From Palleniella intestinalis (GTDB lineage Bacteria; Bacteroidota; Bacteroidia; Bacteroidales; Bacteroidaceae): 64,000 nucleotides of DNA. The DNA lies in assembly GCF_013166595.1 (NCBI RefSeq), contig NZ_JABKKG010000008.1, positions 1 through 64,000 of the forward strand, written 5' to 3'. Under the pieces are notes generated by a model that saw nothing but the letters and a program-made list of their open reading frames with translations, did not search any database and had not been told where the DNA came from. Shown here one piece after another: positions 33,904 through 43,563 of this stretch (position 1 is the stretch's first letter; each line of letters starts with the position of its first letter). The position numbers and the translations under genes were made by a program.

Positions 33904-35759
33904 AACACACAACAGGAAATTCCGGCATAATCCTATTGGTAAGGCTCTTCCTTGCCATGATGCTTGTCTTCATGGTGCAGAAACTTTTCTTCCTGTTTCT
34001 CACATGGCAGGAAGGAAACTCTCTTACTGACAGCCTTGAAGTGGTGCTTCATGGACTGAAACTCGACAGTGCCGTCACTGCATACACCCTCATCCTGCCT
34101 TTCCTGGCAATAGTCGTCACGGCATTCCTCCCTCCGTCCTGCGAGAGGAAAGAGGAGGGGCTGCGCCGTTTCCTGAGGCTATATTATGCGGTGGTGGTGA
34201 CCCTTTGCGCCATTATCATTGTCGTTGATGCCGCCCTTTATCCTTTCTGGCATTTCAAGCTCGACACCTCAGTGTTCCTCTACACCGACAAACCGAAGGA
34301 CGCAATGGCAAGTGTCTCGGCAGGATTCATCGTCCGTCAGGTACTTCTCATTGCTGTATGGGCATGGTTCTCAGGACGTTTGCTGTTCTTTGCAATAGGA
34401 AAAAAGAACCAGCAATCCACCATCTCAACCACAAAACCGTTAACCCGCAACCTCCTCAACGCAGCGTTTTATCTCGCTGTCTGTGCCCTTCTCGTGCTTA
34501 TGATAAGGGGAGGAGTGGGCAAAGGCACCAACAATGTCTCCGAGGCTTACTACTCCGACAACCAGTATCTTAACCATGCGGCTGTCAATCCGGTGTTCAA
34601 CATGCTCTATTCCATAGGCAAACTCGAGGATTTCGGGTCACAGGCGCAGTACTTTCCGGAGGAGGAATGCAAGGAGATCATCAAGGGAATCTACAACACA
34701 GAGACAATAACCGTGGACACACTCCTCACCAACCGGCGTCCGAACATCCTCCTTGTGATATGGGAAGGAGCAGACTGGCATATTGCACGCGACATGAACG
34801 CCATGCCGCATCTTCAGGCCTTGGCAGGCGAAGGGGTGGACTTCACTGCCTGCCACGCCAACAGTTTCCGCACCGACCGCGGACAACTGTCGCTCCTCGC
34901 AGGATGGCCCGCCATCCCGAAGACGTCACTCATGAAGATTCCCGAGAAATGTGAGCACATGCCGGCATTGCCGCGCACACTGCTGGAGAATGGCTACAGG
35001 ACGACATTCTGGTACGGTGGCGACATCTCTTTCGCAAGCACCGGCGGCTATATGCACCAGGCAGGCTTCCAAACCACCGTCTCCGACAAGGATTTTCCTC
35101 GCAAGGACATCGCCACGGACTGGGGTGTCTACGACGGAACACTGTTCGACAAGGCGTTCGAAAGCATTGGCGCAGACTACCGGAAGCATCCGGACAAACG
35201 ATTCTTCCACACCATCATGACCCTCAGCAGCCATGAGCCGTGGACAGTGCCGTCACGGACGATGGACGACGATGTGCTCAATGCCTTCAACTACACTGAC
35301 CGCTGCCTCGGCAAACTCATGGCGAAACTGCGTAAAAGCCCTATGTGGGACAATCTGCTTGTCATCATAACCTCCGACCACGGCGTACCTTACGGTCAGA
35401 ATGCCACCCTGCATGACCACAGCGTCACCCACATCCCGATGATATGGACGGGAGGAGCTGTGGCACGCAAGATGAAGATTGACAGACTCATGAACCAGGC
35501 TGACCTCCCCGCAACGTTGCTCGGACAAATGGGAATAAAGCACGACAAGTTCCTTTTCTCACGCGATGTGACAAGCGCGACATACACTTATCCCAACGCT
35601 TTCCATGTCTACAACAGCGGCATAACCTTCGTCGACTCCACCGGACGCACCACCTTCGACCTCGATGGCGAGCGATGCGTCGTTGGCAATGACACGCAAA
35701 GGGAGCGGAAAGCCAAGGCACTGTTGCAGAACCTGTACAAGAAAACCTCCGAACTATGA
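33900..35759 (+). CDS. LTA synthase-like phosphotransferase, second copy
   Basis: 619 residues with N-terminal membrane segments (VRLFLAMMLVFMVQKLFFLF; YTLILPFLAIVVTAF; AVVVTLCAIIIVVDAALY) and the same extracytoplasmic phosphatase-like domain. Glu289 lies in ILLVIWEGAD, and Thr325 in NSFRTDRGQLSLLAGWP is the expected nucleophile; later metal residues are in ITSDHGVPYGQ. It is more divergent from the upstream copy than a recent duplicate would be. It overlaps its neighbours by four bases on both sides, so the three genes are translated together. Confidence 0.85.
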   Translation: MKHTTGNSGIILLVRLFLAMMLVFMVQKLFFLFLTWQEGNSLTDSLEVVLHGLKLDSAVTAYTLILPFLAIVVTAFLPPSCERKEEGLRRFLRLYYAVVVTLCAIIIVVDAALYPFWHFKLDTSVFLYTDKPKDAMASVSAGFIVRQVLLIAVWAWFSGRLLFFAIGKKNQQSTISTTKPLTRNLLNAAFYLAVCALLVLMIRGGVGKGTNNVSEAYYSDNQYLNHAAVNPVFNMLYSIGKLEDFGSQAQYFPEEECKEIIKGIYNTETITVDTLLTNRRPNILLVIWEGADWHIARDMNAMPHLQALAGEGVDFTACHANSFRTDRGQLSLLAGWPAIPKTSLMKIPEKCEHMPALPRTLLENGYRTTFWYGGDISFASTGGYMHQAGFQTTVSDKDFPRKDIATDWGVYDGTLFDKAFESIGADYRKHPDKRFFHTIMTLSSHEPWTVPSRTMDDDVLNAFNYTDRCLGKLMAKLRKSPMWDNLLVIITSDHGVPYGQNATLHDHSVTHIPMIWTGGAVARKMKIDRLMNQADLPATLLGQMGIKHDKFLFSRDVTSATYTYPNAFHVYNSGITFVDSTGRTTFDLDGERCVVGNDTQRERKAKALLQNLYKKTSEL

Positions 35760-36688
35760 AAGAAAAAGTCCTCTACCGCATAATGTTCTGCTGCTGGTAC
35801 GCTGTCTCCAAGCTGCCGGCATGCGTCCATTATTTCAACTCCTTGTGGCTCTCGGCGCTGCTGTTCCATGTCATCCGCTACCGCAGGAAACTCGTCCACC
35901 GACAGATGAAAGACTCCTTTCCCGGGAAGTCCGACAAGGAACTGTGGCTCTTGGAACGCCGGTTCTACCTCCATTTCTGTGACATCCTCGCGGAGTCGGT
36001 GATGTATTTCGCCATGTCCGAAGAGGAAATCATGCGTCGTATGCGCTTCATCAACGTGGAGCGTGTCAGGGAATCCGCGCGGAACGGCAAGAACATCGGC
36101 ATCTATCTCGGACATTACGCCAACTGGGAGTGGATTTCCTCGTTCAGTCTTTGGACAGAAGGCACATGCACGGCGGCACAACTCTACCACCCATTGGAGA
36201 ACCCTGTGTTCGACCGACTCATAGCCTACACGCGCCAACGCTTCGGAGCAGTGAACATCTCCGTCAACGAATCGGTGCGCGCAATGGTAAAACTTAAGCA
36301 GCAAGGCAAGCCAATCCTCGTGGGATTCATTGCCGACCAAGCGCCTTTCTGGAACAACATACACTATTGGACACCGTTTCTCAACCACCCCGAGACCCCT
36401 ATCTTCACCGGTGCGGAGAAGCTAATGAAGAAGCTCGACATGGATGTCTACTACCTCGATGTGCGCCAAGTGAAGCGCGGCTGCTATGAGGCGGAGTTCG
36501 TCCTCATCACTGACCGTCCGAAGCAAGAGCCGGAATTTGCCATCACGGAACGCTACACACGCATGCTGGAGCAGACCATCATCAAAGCCCCTTCCCTCTG
36601 GCTGTGGAGCCACAACCGCTGGAAGCGCACCAAAGAGGAGTGGCTGAAGATGTACGACCCCGCCTCCGGCAAGGTCATCATGGGATGA
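35756..36688 (+). CDS. LpxL/HtrB-type lipid acyltransferase
   Basis: 310 residues. The N-terminal membrane-associated helix (LPACVHYFNSLWLSALLFHV) is followed by the acyltransferase motif H-x4-E at His120-Glu125 (GIYLGHYANWEWIS) and the later family segment VGFIADQAPFWNN, typical of lipid A late acyltransferases (LpxL/LpxM). It transfers an acyl chain to lipid A or a related lipid at the inner membrane. Coupling to two phosphotransferases suggests a joint role in modifying an envelope lipid. Confidence 0.88.
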   Translation: MKEKVLYRIMFCCWYAVSKLPACVHYFNSLWLSALLFHVIRYRRKLVHRQMKDSFPGKSDKELWLLERRFYLHFCDILAESVMYFAMSEEEIMRRMRFINVERVRESARNGKNIGIYLGHYANWEWISSFSLWTEGTCTAAQLYHPLENPVFDRLIAYTRQRFGAVNISVNESVRAMVKLKQQGKPILVGFIADQAPFWNNIHYWTPFLNHPETPIFTGAEKLMKKLDMDVYYLDVRQVKRGCYEAEFVLITDRPKQEPEFAITERYTRMLEQTIIKAPSLWLWSHNRWKRTKEEWLKMYDPASGKVIMG

Positions 36689-36800
36689 TTGCCGCGGCGG
36701 AAAAAGCCTTGTCCGTATTCAGGAAGCAGGAATTTCATTGCTTTCTGTTCAGAATACAACTGTTTTTCCTTTTTTATGATGTAATGACAGAGATTTTTTG

Positions 36801-36808
36801 TAATTTTG
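36801..36808 (+). promoter_or_regulatory. -7 box upstream of MATE gene
   Basis: TAATTTTG, 18 bases before the ATG at 36827. No convincing -33 at the expected distance. If used, the leader would be only about 12 bases long. Confidence 0.5.
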
Positions 36809-36826
36809 CACCAAATTTTCAGTAAC

Positions 36827-38329
36827 ATGCAACAGAAACAAGCAACATTGGAACTTGGCACGAAGCCTGTCGGCAAACTGCTCATGCAGTATGCCGTACC
36901 TGCCATTGTGGCTATGGTGGCAAGTTCTCTGTACAACATGGTGGACTCCATCTTCATCGGACGCGGTGTCGGTCCGATGGCTATTGCTGGACTTGCCATA
37001 ACATTCCCTTTCATGAACCTCTCCGGAGCTTTCGGCGCGGCGATAGGCATTGGCTCATCGACACTCATCAGTGTGTTCCTCGGGCAGAAGAATTATGACG
37101 GTGCGAAGAATATCCTCGGAAACAATGTCACACTGAACTGCATCACCGGCATCACCTTTGCCGTAGCCTGTCTTGTGTTCCTTTCACCGATACTAAGGTT
37201 TTTCGGAGCGTCAGACCAGACACTGCCTTATGCACGTGAGTACATGGAGGTGCTGCTGGTTGGCAACATCGTCACACATCTTTATTTCGGCATGAATGCC
37301 GTGCTGCGTGCCGCTTCAAAGCCGAAGATGGCAATGTATGCCACGATTTTCACCGTGATTCTCAACACTATCCTTGACCCGCTGTTCATCTACACTTTCG
37401 ACATGGGCATCCGCGGCGCAGCGTTGGCGACAATCCTCGCGCAGCTATGCGCACTCTGCTGGCAGTTCAAGTTGCTTTCCAACAAGGACGAGCTGCTGCA
37501 TCTCCACCGTGGCATCTACCGTCTGAAGGGCGAACTTGTAAGGCGCATCATCGGCATCGGTGTATCTCCGTTCCTTATGAATGCCTGTGCGTGCCTTGTG
37601 ATCATATTCATCAACAATGCCCTTGTTGCCTATGGCGGTGACATGGCTGTCGGTGCTTACGGCATCGGCAACAGAATCTCGTTCATGTTTGTGATGATTT
37701 GCATCGGCATAAACCAGGGAATGCAGCCTATCGTCGGTTATAATTTCGGTGCGAAACAGTACGGGCGTATGCTGCAAGCCCTCAACTACGCCATGGCAAG
37801 CGCTACGGTTGTGATGATTGTCGGTTGGTGCATAGGTGAGTTTTTCCCACGGACCATCATCCGTCTCTTCACCACCGATTTCGAACTTATAGAGGCGGCG
37901 ACACACGGACTGCGCATAAATATGCTGCTGTTCCCTATCATCGGTTGCCAGATAGTGATAACCAACTTCTTCCTCTCGATAGGAAAGGCGAAGATAAGCA
38001 CCTTCCTTTCACTGTCACGGCAGATGCTTTTCCTCATACCGCTGATAGTCATCCTGCCGGAGTTCTATGGCATCGACGGTGTATGGGCTGCGCTTCCTGC
38101 AAGCGACGCTTTGGCGGTTGTCGTGGCAATCGGTATGATGGCAGTCTATATGCGGCGTTTCAAGCGCATGGCTGCTGACCCGATGAACACTCCTGTGGCA
38201 GAACTTCCTGAGAGTGAGCGCATAGAGAAGGAACTTTCAAAGCATGCCAACCGCAATGCCGCAGAGGCTCCAAAGCAGGTTGCGCCATGGTCTGCGAATA
38301 CTCCGCGTTATTCGTCTATGGACAGTTGA
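36827..38329 (+). CDS. MATE family efflux transporter
   Basis: 500 residues beginning MQQKQATLELGTKPVGKLLM; an in-frame TTG seven codons upstream lies in the promoter and is unlikely. About twelve membrane helices in two related halves. The hallmarks PAIVAMVASSLYNMVDSIFI, INQGMQPIVGYNFGAKQYGR and a helical break in each half fit NorM/DinF-type MATE pumps that export cationic drugs using sodium or protons. The C-terminal 50 residues are a soluble charged tail. Substrate is unknown. Confidence 0.93.
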   Translation: MQQKQATLELGTKPVGKLLMQYAVPAIVAMVASSLYNMVDSIFIGRGVGPMAIAGLAITFPFMNLSGAFGAAIGIGSSTLISVFLGQKNYDGAKNILGNNVTLNCITGITFAVACLVFLSPILRFFGASDQTLPYAREYMEVLLVGNIVTHLYFGMNAVLRAASKPKMAMYATIFTVILNTILDPLFIYTFDMGIRGAALATILAQLCALCWQFKLLSNKDELLHLHRGIYRLKGELVRRIIGIGVSPFLMNACACLVIIFINNALVAYGGDMAVGAYGIGNRISFMFVMICIGINQGMQPIVGYNFGAKQYGRMLQALNYAMASATVVMIVGWCIGEFFPRTIIRLFTTDFELIEAATHGLRINMLLFPIIGCQIVITNFFLSIGKAKISTFLSLSRQMLFLIPLIVILPEFYGIDGVWAALPASDALAVVVAIGMMAVYMRRFKRMAADPMNTPVAELPESERIEKELSKHANRNAAEAPKQVAPWSANTPRYSSMDS

Positions 38330-38397
38330 TATTACATAAAACTTAGACAAAACACTCCAAGGCAATTTTAAAATATATCCCCTAAAAACCAAATACA

Positions 38398-39531
38398 ATG
38401 AAATCTATCGTAATCACCGGCGGTGCCGGCTTCATCGGCTCCCATGTTGTCCGCCTCTTTGTTAACAAGTATCCTGAGTACAAGATTATTAATCTTGACA
38501 AACTCACTTATGCCGGCAACCTCGCCAACCTCAAGGATATCGAGGACAAGCCGAACTACAAGTTCGTAAGGATGGACATCTGCGACTTCGATGCGTTCTA
38601 CAAGCTGATGCAGGACGAGCAGGTTGACGGCATCATCCACCTTGCCGCCGAAAGCCATGTCGACCGTTCGATAAAGGATCCGTTCACTTTCGCACGCACC
38701 AACGTCATGGGAACGCTCTCGCTTCTCCAGGCTGCAAAGCTCTATTGGGAGTCACTGCCTGAGAAATACGAGGGCAAGCGCTTCTACCATATCTCCACCG
38801 ATGAGGTCTACGGTGCACTTGAGATGACCAATCCGGAAGGCATCGAGCCGCCGTTCACCACCACCGCGTCATCCTCCGAGCACCACCTCGCCTACGGAAA
38901 GGATTTCTTCTACGAGACGACAAAGTACAATCCGCACTCCCCATACTCGGCTTCCAAGGCCAGTTCCGACCACTTTGTGCGCGCATTCCATGACACCTAC
39001 GGCATGCCGACGATAGTCACAAACTGCTCAAACAACTATGGCCCTTACCAGTTCCCTGAGAAGCTCATCCCTCTCTTCATCAACAACATCTGCCACCGCA
39101 AGCCGCTTCCTGTCTACGGCAAGGGCGAGAACGTGCGCGACTGGCTGTATGTCGTCGACCATGCACGTGCTATCGATGTGATTTTCCATAACGGAAAGAT
39201 AGCCGAGACCTATAACATCGGCGGTTTCAACGAGTGGAAGAACATCGACATCATCAAGACCGTCATCAAGACCGTCGACCGTCTGCTCGGCAGACCTGAG
39301 GGCGCCGACCTTGACCTTATCACCTATGTCACCGACCGCCTTGGCCATGACGCACGCTATGCCATAGACTCCACAAAGCTCCAGAAGGAACTCGGCTGGG
39401 AACCTTCACTGCAGTTTGAGGAAGGCATCGAGAAGACAGTGAAGTGGTATCTCGAGAATGAGGCTTGGATGGATAACATCACAAGTGGTGAATACGAGAA
39501 ATATTACGAGTCAATGTATTCAAACCGCTAA
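38398..39531 (+). CDS. rfbB: dTDP-glucose 4,6-dehydratase
   Basis: 377 residues, an extended SDR enzyme. NAD-binding ITGGAGFIGSH is at 6-16; the catalytic set is Thr134-Asp135-Glu136 (HISTDEVYG) and Tyr183/Lys187 (SPYSASKASSDH). It converts dTDP-glucose to dTDP-4-keto-6-deoxyglucose, the second step to dTDP-rhamnose and related sugars for surface polysaccharide. The other rfb/rml genes are not adjacent. It follows MATE by 68 bases and precedes a period-22 array. Confidence 0.95.
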   Translation: MKSIVITGGAGFIGSHVVRLFVNKYPEYKIINLDKLTYAGNLANLKDIEDKPNYKFVRMDICDFDAFYKLMQDEQVDGIIHLAAESHVDRSIKDPFTFARTNVMGTLSLLQAAKLYWESLPEKYEGKRFYHISTDEVYGALEMTNPEGIEPPFTTTASSSEHHLAYGKDFFYETTKYNPHSPYSASKASSDHFVRAFHDTYGMPTIVTNCSNNYGPYQFPEKLIPLFINNICHRKPLPVYGKGENVRDWLYVVDHARAIDVIFHNGKIAETYNIGGFNEWKNIDIIKTVIKTVDRLLGRPEGADLDLITYVTDRLGHDARYAIDSTKLQKELGWEPSLQFEEGIEKTVKWYLENEAWMDNITSGEYEKYYESMYSNR

Positions 39532-39555
39532 GCAGGCGATAACGGGTGACAAAAT

Positions 39556-39643
39556 GAAAGGTGACCTTTTGCATAGTGAAAGGTAACACTTTGCAACGCA
39601 AAACGTCACCTTTCACACAACAAACCGTAACCTTTTGCGAAAC
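39556..39643. repeat. Period-22 array (copy c)
   Basis: Four 22-base units start at 39556, 39578, 39600 and 39622: GAAAGGTGACCTTTTGC, GAAAGGTAACACTTTGC, AAAACGTCACCTTTCAC, AAACCGTAACCTTTTGC. All keep the half-unit pattern. It lies between rfbB and topB. Confidence 0.85.
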
Positions 39644-39815
39644 AAAGAAGATAGTTACGCCTATTGAAATTTTCTGTCACAAAAATATGTTTGATAGAGC
39701 GCAAAGTGTAAGCAATTCTGCATTTTTGCTCACATTGTGACAACAGACGAGAACCTGCGACATGGCAGTCTGCCTTAGTTGCGCATAAACCATAAAAAAA
39801 CAAGGAGAAGACAGC

Positions 39816-41708
39816 GTGATAGTTTGCATCGCAGAGAAACCGTCCGTCGCCCGTGACATAGCCAAAGTGATAGGGGCGACACAGGCGAAGGACGGCTACA
39901 TAGAAGGCAACGGCTACCAGGTGACCTGGACTTTCGGTCACCTGTGCGAACTGAAAGAGCCGAACGACTACACCGACCGTTGGAAGGCGTGGTCGCTTTC
40001 GGCATTGCCGATGCTTCCTACACGGTTCGGAATAAAGCTCATTCCACAGCAGCACATCGAGAAACAGTTTGCTGTTGTGGAAAAGCTGATGCAGGCTGCC
40101 GACGGAATAATAAACTGTGGTGATGCCGGGCAGGAAGGAGAGCTGATACAGCGGTGGGTGATGCAGAAGGCCGGAGCTACATGTCCGGTGAAGCGTCTGT
40201 GGATTAGTTCACTGACAGAGGACGCAATCCGTGAGGGTTTCCAGAACCTTAAAGACCAAAGTGAGTACCAATCGCTGTACTTCGCAGGGCTTTCACGCGC
40301 CATTGGCGACTGGCTTTTGGGCATGAATGCCACAAGGTTGTACACCTTGAAATATGGGCAGAACCGTCAGGTTCTTTCCATAGGACGAGTGCAAACGCCA
40401 ACCCTTGCCCTCATTGTCAACAGACAAAGGGAAATAGAGAACTTTGTCCCTGAACCTTATTGGGTGCTCTCGACAATCTATCGCGGCACTACATTCACTG
40501 CCACAAAAGGCAAATACCTTAAAAAAGAGGAGGGTGAGGCAGCCTTTTCCATAATAGAAGGCAGACCGTTCACAGTCACAAAAGTTGAGAAAAAGAAGGG
40601 TAAGGAACAGTGTCCGCAGCTCTTTGACCTCACATCCCTGCAAGTTGAGTGTAACAAGAAATTCTCTTATTCGGCGGATATGACATTGCGAACGATACAG
40701 TCGCTCTATGAAGGAAAGTTTACGACTTACCCGCGTGTTGACACACAGTATCTTTCCGATGACATCTACGCAAAATGCCCACAGACCCTCAACGGTCTTT
40801 TCCAGACAAAATTCGCCGGACAAGCACCGTATGCCGACCTTGTCCGTCCCTTGGGAGGCAAGAAACTCGCGAAATCAAAGCGTGTGTTCGATTCCTCAAA
40901 GGTTACTGACCACCATGCCATCATCCCTACCGGAGTGCCTCCCCATGGGTTGAGCGATGCGGAAAGGAATGTCTTTGACCTCATAGCGCGACGCTTCATA
41001 GCCGCCTTTTATCCGGACTGCATAATAAGCACCACAACCGTAAACGGTGAGGTGCAGGGTGAGGAGGAGAAAGTTGAGTTTAAGGTAAGTGGCAAGGAAA
41101 TCCTTGATCCGGGCTGGCGCGTTGTCTTCGCAAAGGAAAACAAGACAGAAAGTGACAGTGCAAACGCATCCGCTGATAATGGGAAAAAAGAGGAAGATGA
41201 GCGCACACTGCCTAATTTCGAGAAGGGCGAGAGCGGACCTCACACACCGACACTGACGGAAAAGCAGACAACTCCCCCAAAGTACTACACCGAGGCGACA
41301 CTCCTCCGTGCCATGGAGACGGCAGGAAAGTTTGTAGAGGATGAGACGCTGCGCGCTGCTCTTAAAGAGAATGGCATCGGTCGGCCGTCATCGCGTGCAG
41401 GAATCATTGAGACGCTGTTCAAACGCCATTACATCCGGCGTGAGCGCAAGAACCTGCTTGCCACTCCGACGGGCATGGACCTCATCGACATAATACGCGA
41501 GGAACTGCTGAAATCATGTGAACTGACAGGCATCTGGGAGAAGAAACTGCGTGACATAGAGCACCATAAATATGACGCCCAGCAGTTTATCTCTGAACTG
41601 AAGCAACAGGTTTCCGAGATAGTCCTCCAGGTTTTGCGCGACAACAGCAACCGACGCATAACCGTAACTACAGAGGAAGAACTGAAAAAGAAGAAGAAAA
41701 AGAAATGA
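39816..41708 (+). CDS. topB: DNA topoisomerase III
   Basis: 630 residues starting at a GTG codon (MIVCIAEKPSVARDIAKVIG), which places the Toprim strand at the very N-terminus. Toprim acidic residues are in CGDAGQEGEL (101-110), and the active-site tyrosine is Tyr305 in GKFTTYPRVDTQYLS. TopB enzymes relax and decatenate DNA by single-strand passage. The C-terminus lacks the zinc fingers seen in some family members and ends in a run of lysines. An acidic insert at 446-460 separates two core domains. Confidence 0.93.
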   Translation: MIVCIAEKPSVARDIAKVIGATQAKDGYIEGNGYQVTWTFGHLCELKEPNDYTDRWKAWSLSALPMLPTRFGIKLIPQQHIEKQFAVVEKLMQAADGIINCGDAGQEGELIQRWVMQKAGATCPVKRLWISSLTEDAIREGFQNLKDQSEYQSLYFAGLSRAIGDWLLGMNATRLYTLKYGQNRQVLSIGRVQTPTLALIVNRQREIENFVPEPYWVLSTIYRGTTFTATKGKYLKKEEGEAAFSIIEGRPFTVTKVEKKKGKEQCPQLFDLTSLQVECNKKFSYSADMTLRTIQSLYEGKFTTYPRVDTQYLSDDIYAKCPQTLNGLFQTKFAGQAPYADLVRPLGGKKLAKSKRVFDSSKVTDHHAIIPTGVPPHGLSDAERNVFDLIARRFIAAFYPDCIISTTTVNGEVQGEEEKVEFKVSGKEILDPGWRVVFAKENKTESDSANASADNGKKEEDERTLPNFEKGESGPHTPTLTEKQTTPPKYYTEATLLRAMETAGKFVEDETLRAALKENGIGRPSSRAGIIETLFKRHYIRRERKNLLATPTGMDLIDIIREELLKSCELTGIWEKKLRDIEHHKYDAQQFISELKQQVSEIVLQVLRDNSNRRITVTTEEELKKKKKKK

Positions 41709-41713
41709 TGGGA

Positions 41714-41926
41714 CTATTCCTTGGTGGTTTTCTCTGCCTCCTTTGAATCCTCATTCCCCACATAAAGGTCCTCACCTTCATGCAACTCTTTCCTGAAACT
41801 CTCCCAGTCCTGGAAACCGACAAACAAGGCAAGGCGGTCAAGAGCCTCCTTTGACGGACGCTCATGGATGCATTTCACAAGTTTGCTCTCCACCTCTGCA
41901 AGCAGGCACTTTATATCTTTCTTCAT
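41714..41926 (-). CDS. Small hypothetical protein, 70 aa
   Basis: Starts MKKDIKCLLAEVESKLVKCI; two upstream in-frame methionine/leader options exist, but this start follows a -7-like TATCTTTG at 41951-41958. Acidic and helical, with ALDRLALFVGFQDWESFRKEL in the middle. It ends five bases from the topB stop in convergent orientation. No family recognised. Conservation of the helical pattern and the promoter support coding. Confidence 0.55.
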   Translation of the reverse strand: MKKDIKCLLAEVESKLVKCIHERPSKEALDRLALFVGFQDWESFRKELHEGEDLYVGNEDSKEAEKTTKE

Positions 41927-41998
41927 GACATTGATGATATTTATCGCCTGCAAAGATACTCTTTTTTTACGACATACAATATTTTACATATAAAAAAA

Positions 41999-43180
41999 AT
42001 GAAAGAATTACAGTTAAAGTACGGATGCAATCCGAACCAGAAACCTTCACGCATCTTCATGCAGGAGGGAGAGTTGCCTATCGAAGTGCTTAACGGCCGT
42101 CCGGGCTACATCAATTTCCTTGATGCCCTGAACTCATGGCAGCTTGTCAAAGAGTTGAAAGAGGCGACAGGACTGCCTGCTGCTGCAAGTTTCAAGCATG
42201 TCAGCCCTGCCGGTGCCGCAGTGGGACTTCCACTCTCCGATACACTCAAAAAGGTGTATTTCGTTGACGACATCAAAGTGCCTCTCTCACCGATTGCCTG
42301 CGCTTATGCTGCTGCACGTGGTGCCGATCGTATGTCAAGCTACGGTGATTTCATTGCTCTCTCCGATACTTGTGATGAGGCTACCGCACTGATTATTAAG
42401 CGTGAGGTGTCCGACGGTGTCATTGCTCCGGACTATACTCCTGAGGCTCTTGCCATACTGAAGGACAAGCGCAAGGGCACATACAACGTCATCAAGATTG
42501 ACCCGGCATACAAGCCGGAGCCAATCGAGACAAAGCAGTGCTTCGGAATCACTTTCGAGCAGGGACGCAATGAGATAAACCTCGCTGATGATGCCCTCTT
42601 CGAGAATATCCCTACACAGGCGAAGAACTTCACAGAGGCTGCAAAGCGTGACCTCATCATTGCTCTTATCACACTGAAATATACTCAGTCTAACTCCGTA
42701 TGCTACGTTAAGGACGGACAGGCTATCGGTATTGGTGCAGGTCAGCAGTCACGTATCCACTGCACACGCCTCGCCGGAAACAAGGCAGACATCTGGTGGC
42801 TGCGCCAGTGTCCTAAGGTGATGAACCTCCCATGGAAGGAGGGAATACGCCGTGCCGACCGCGACAACACCATCGATGTCTATATCTCTGACGACTATGA
42901 GGACGTACTCGCCGAGGGAACATGGCAGATGTTCTTCTCTGAAAAGCCGGAACCTCTGACACGTGAGGAGAAGAAGGCATGGATTGCAGAGAACAAGGGC
43001 GTGGCTCTTGGCTCAGACGCATTCTTCCCATTCGGAGACAACATTGAGCGTGCCCATAAGTCCGGAGTGGAATACATCGCACAGGCAGGTGGTTCTGTAC
43101 GCGACGACAATGTCATCGAAACCTGCGACAAGTACGGCATCACGATGGCATTCACAGGCGTGCGCCTCTTCCACCATTAA
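41999..43180 (+). CDS. purH: AICAR formyltransferase, stand-alone
   Basis: 393 residues from MKELQLKYGCNPNQKPSRIF; the frame extends 45 codons further upstream but that part overlaps the divergent small gene. SFKHVSPAGAAVGLPLS is the transformylase signature with the catalytic Lys-His pair, and later GIGAGQQSRIHCTRLAG and FFPFGDN follow family order. It transfers a formyl group from 10-formyl-tetrahydrofolate to AICAR in purine synthesis. The IMP cyclohydrolase domain present in bifunctional PurH is absent, so ring closure must be supplied by another protein. Confidence 0.9.
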   Translation: MKELQLKYGCNPNQKPSRIFMQEGELPIEVLNGRPGYINFLDALNSWQLVKELKEATGLPAAASFKHVSPAGAAVGLPLSDTLKKVYFVDDIKVPLSPIACAYAAARGADRMSSYGDFIALSDTCDEATALIIKREVSDGVIAPDYTPEALAILKDKRKGTYNVIKIDPAYKPEPIETKQCFGITFEQGRNEINLADDALFENIPTQAKNFTEAAKRDLIIALITLKYTQSNSVCYVKDGQAIGIGAGQQSRIHCTRLAGNKADIWWLRQCPKVMNLPWKEGIRRADRDNTIDVYISDDYEDVLAEGTWQMFFSEKPEPLTREEKKAWIAENKGVALGSDAFFPFGDNIERAHKSGVEYIAQAGGSVRDDNVIETCDKYGITMAFTGVRLFHH

Positions 43181-43189
43181 TTGATTATA

Positions 43190-43252
43190 GGTTGTGGGGT
43201 TTTGGTTATAGGTTTTATTCTTGACAGCCCCCTCAACCTACAACCCACAACC
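43190..43252. repeat. Period-7 GGTT/AACC array
   Basis: Nine 7-base units: GGTTGTG, GGGTTTT, GGTTATA, GGTTTTA, TTCTTGA, CAGCCCC, CTCAACC, TACAACC, CACAACC. The left units carry GGTT and the right ones AACC, so the whole array is an imperfect inverted repeat and could fold. It lies between the AICAR formyltransferase stop and the next start. Confidence 0.7.
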
Positions 43253-43256
43253 ATCT

Positions 43257-43448
43257 ATGGATGATTTTGACTTGATACTGCAAAACGGCATCAGTTTCGG
43301 CCGTGGCGGTCAGCGCAATAATGCGGATGACGGCAAAGTGAAGACAAAGGCTAAGAAGAAAAAGTACATCACCGGTGCCCATGGGTCAGGCTCTGCCATG
43401 CAGAAAGCCAAATATAGGCAGCAGCGTGCCAACCGTAAGCACAAGTGA
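43257..43448 (+). CDS. Small basic hypothetical protein, 63 aa
   Basis: Starts MDDFDLILQNGISFGRGGQR at an ATG just after the period-7 array; an in-frame start 12 codons upstream is inside the array. The second half is strongly basic (KVKTKAKKKKYITGAHGSGS ... RQQRANRKHK), which suggests nucleic acid or ribosome binding. Followed by a strong terminator. No family name recognised. Confidence 0.65.
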   Translation: MDDFDLILQNGISFGRGGQRNNADDGKVKTKAKKKKYITGAHGSGSAMQKAKYRQQRANRKHK

Positions 43449-43484
43449 TAGGGATGCAAAATACAACGCTTGCATACCAATGCA

Positions 43485-43542
43485 TACAGAAACGCGAAGG
43501 AAATTCTTGAATATCAACAGGAATTTCCTTCGCGTTTCTGTA
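43485..43542. terminator. Bidirectional terminator, perfect 22-bp stem
   Basis: The stem arms 43485-43506 and 43521-43542 are exact reverse complements (key sequence GAAACGCGAAGGAAATTC) around a 14-base loop. It lies between convergent genes and is followed by a T-rich stretch on the right. Confidence 0.85.
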
Positions 43543-43563
43543 TTGTTTTCGCGTCAAAAGTCT

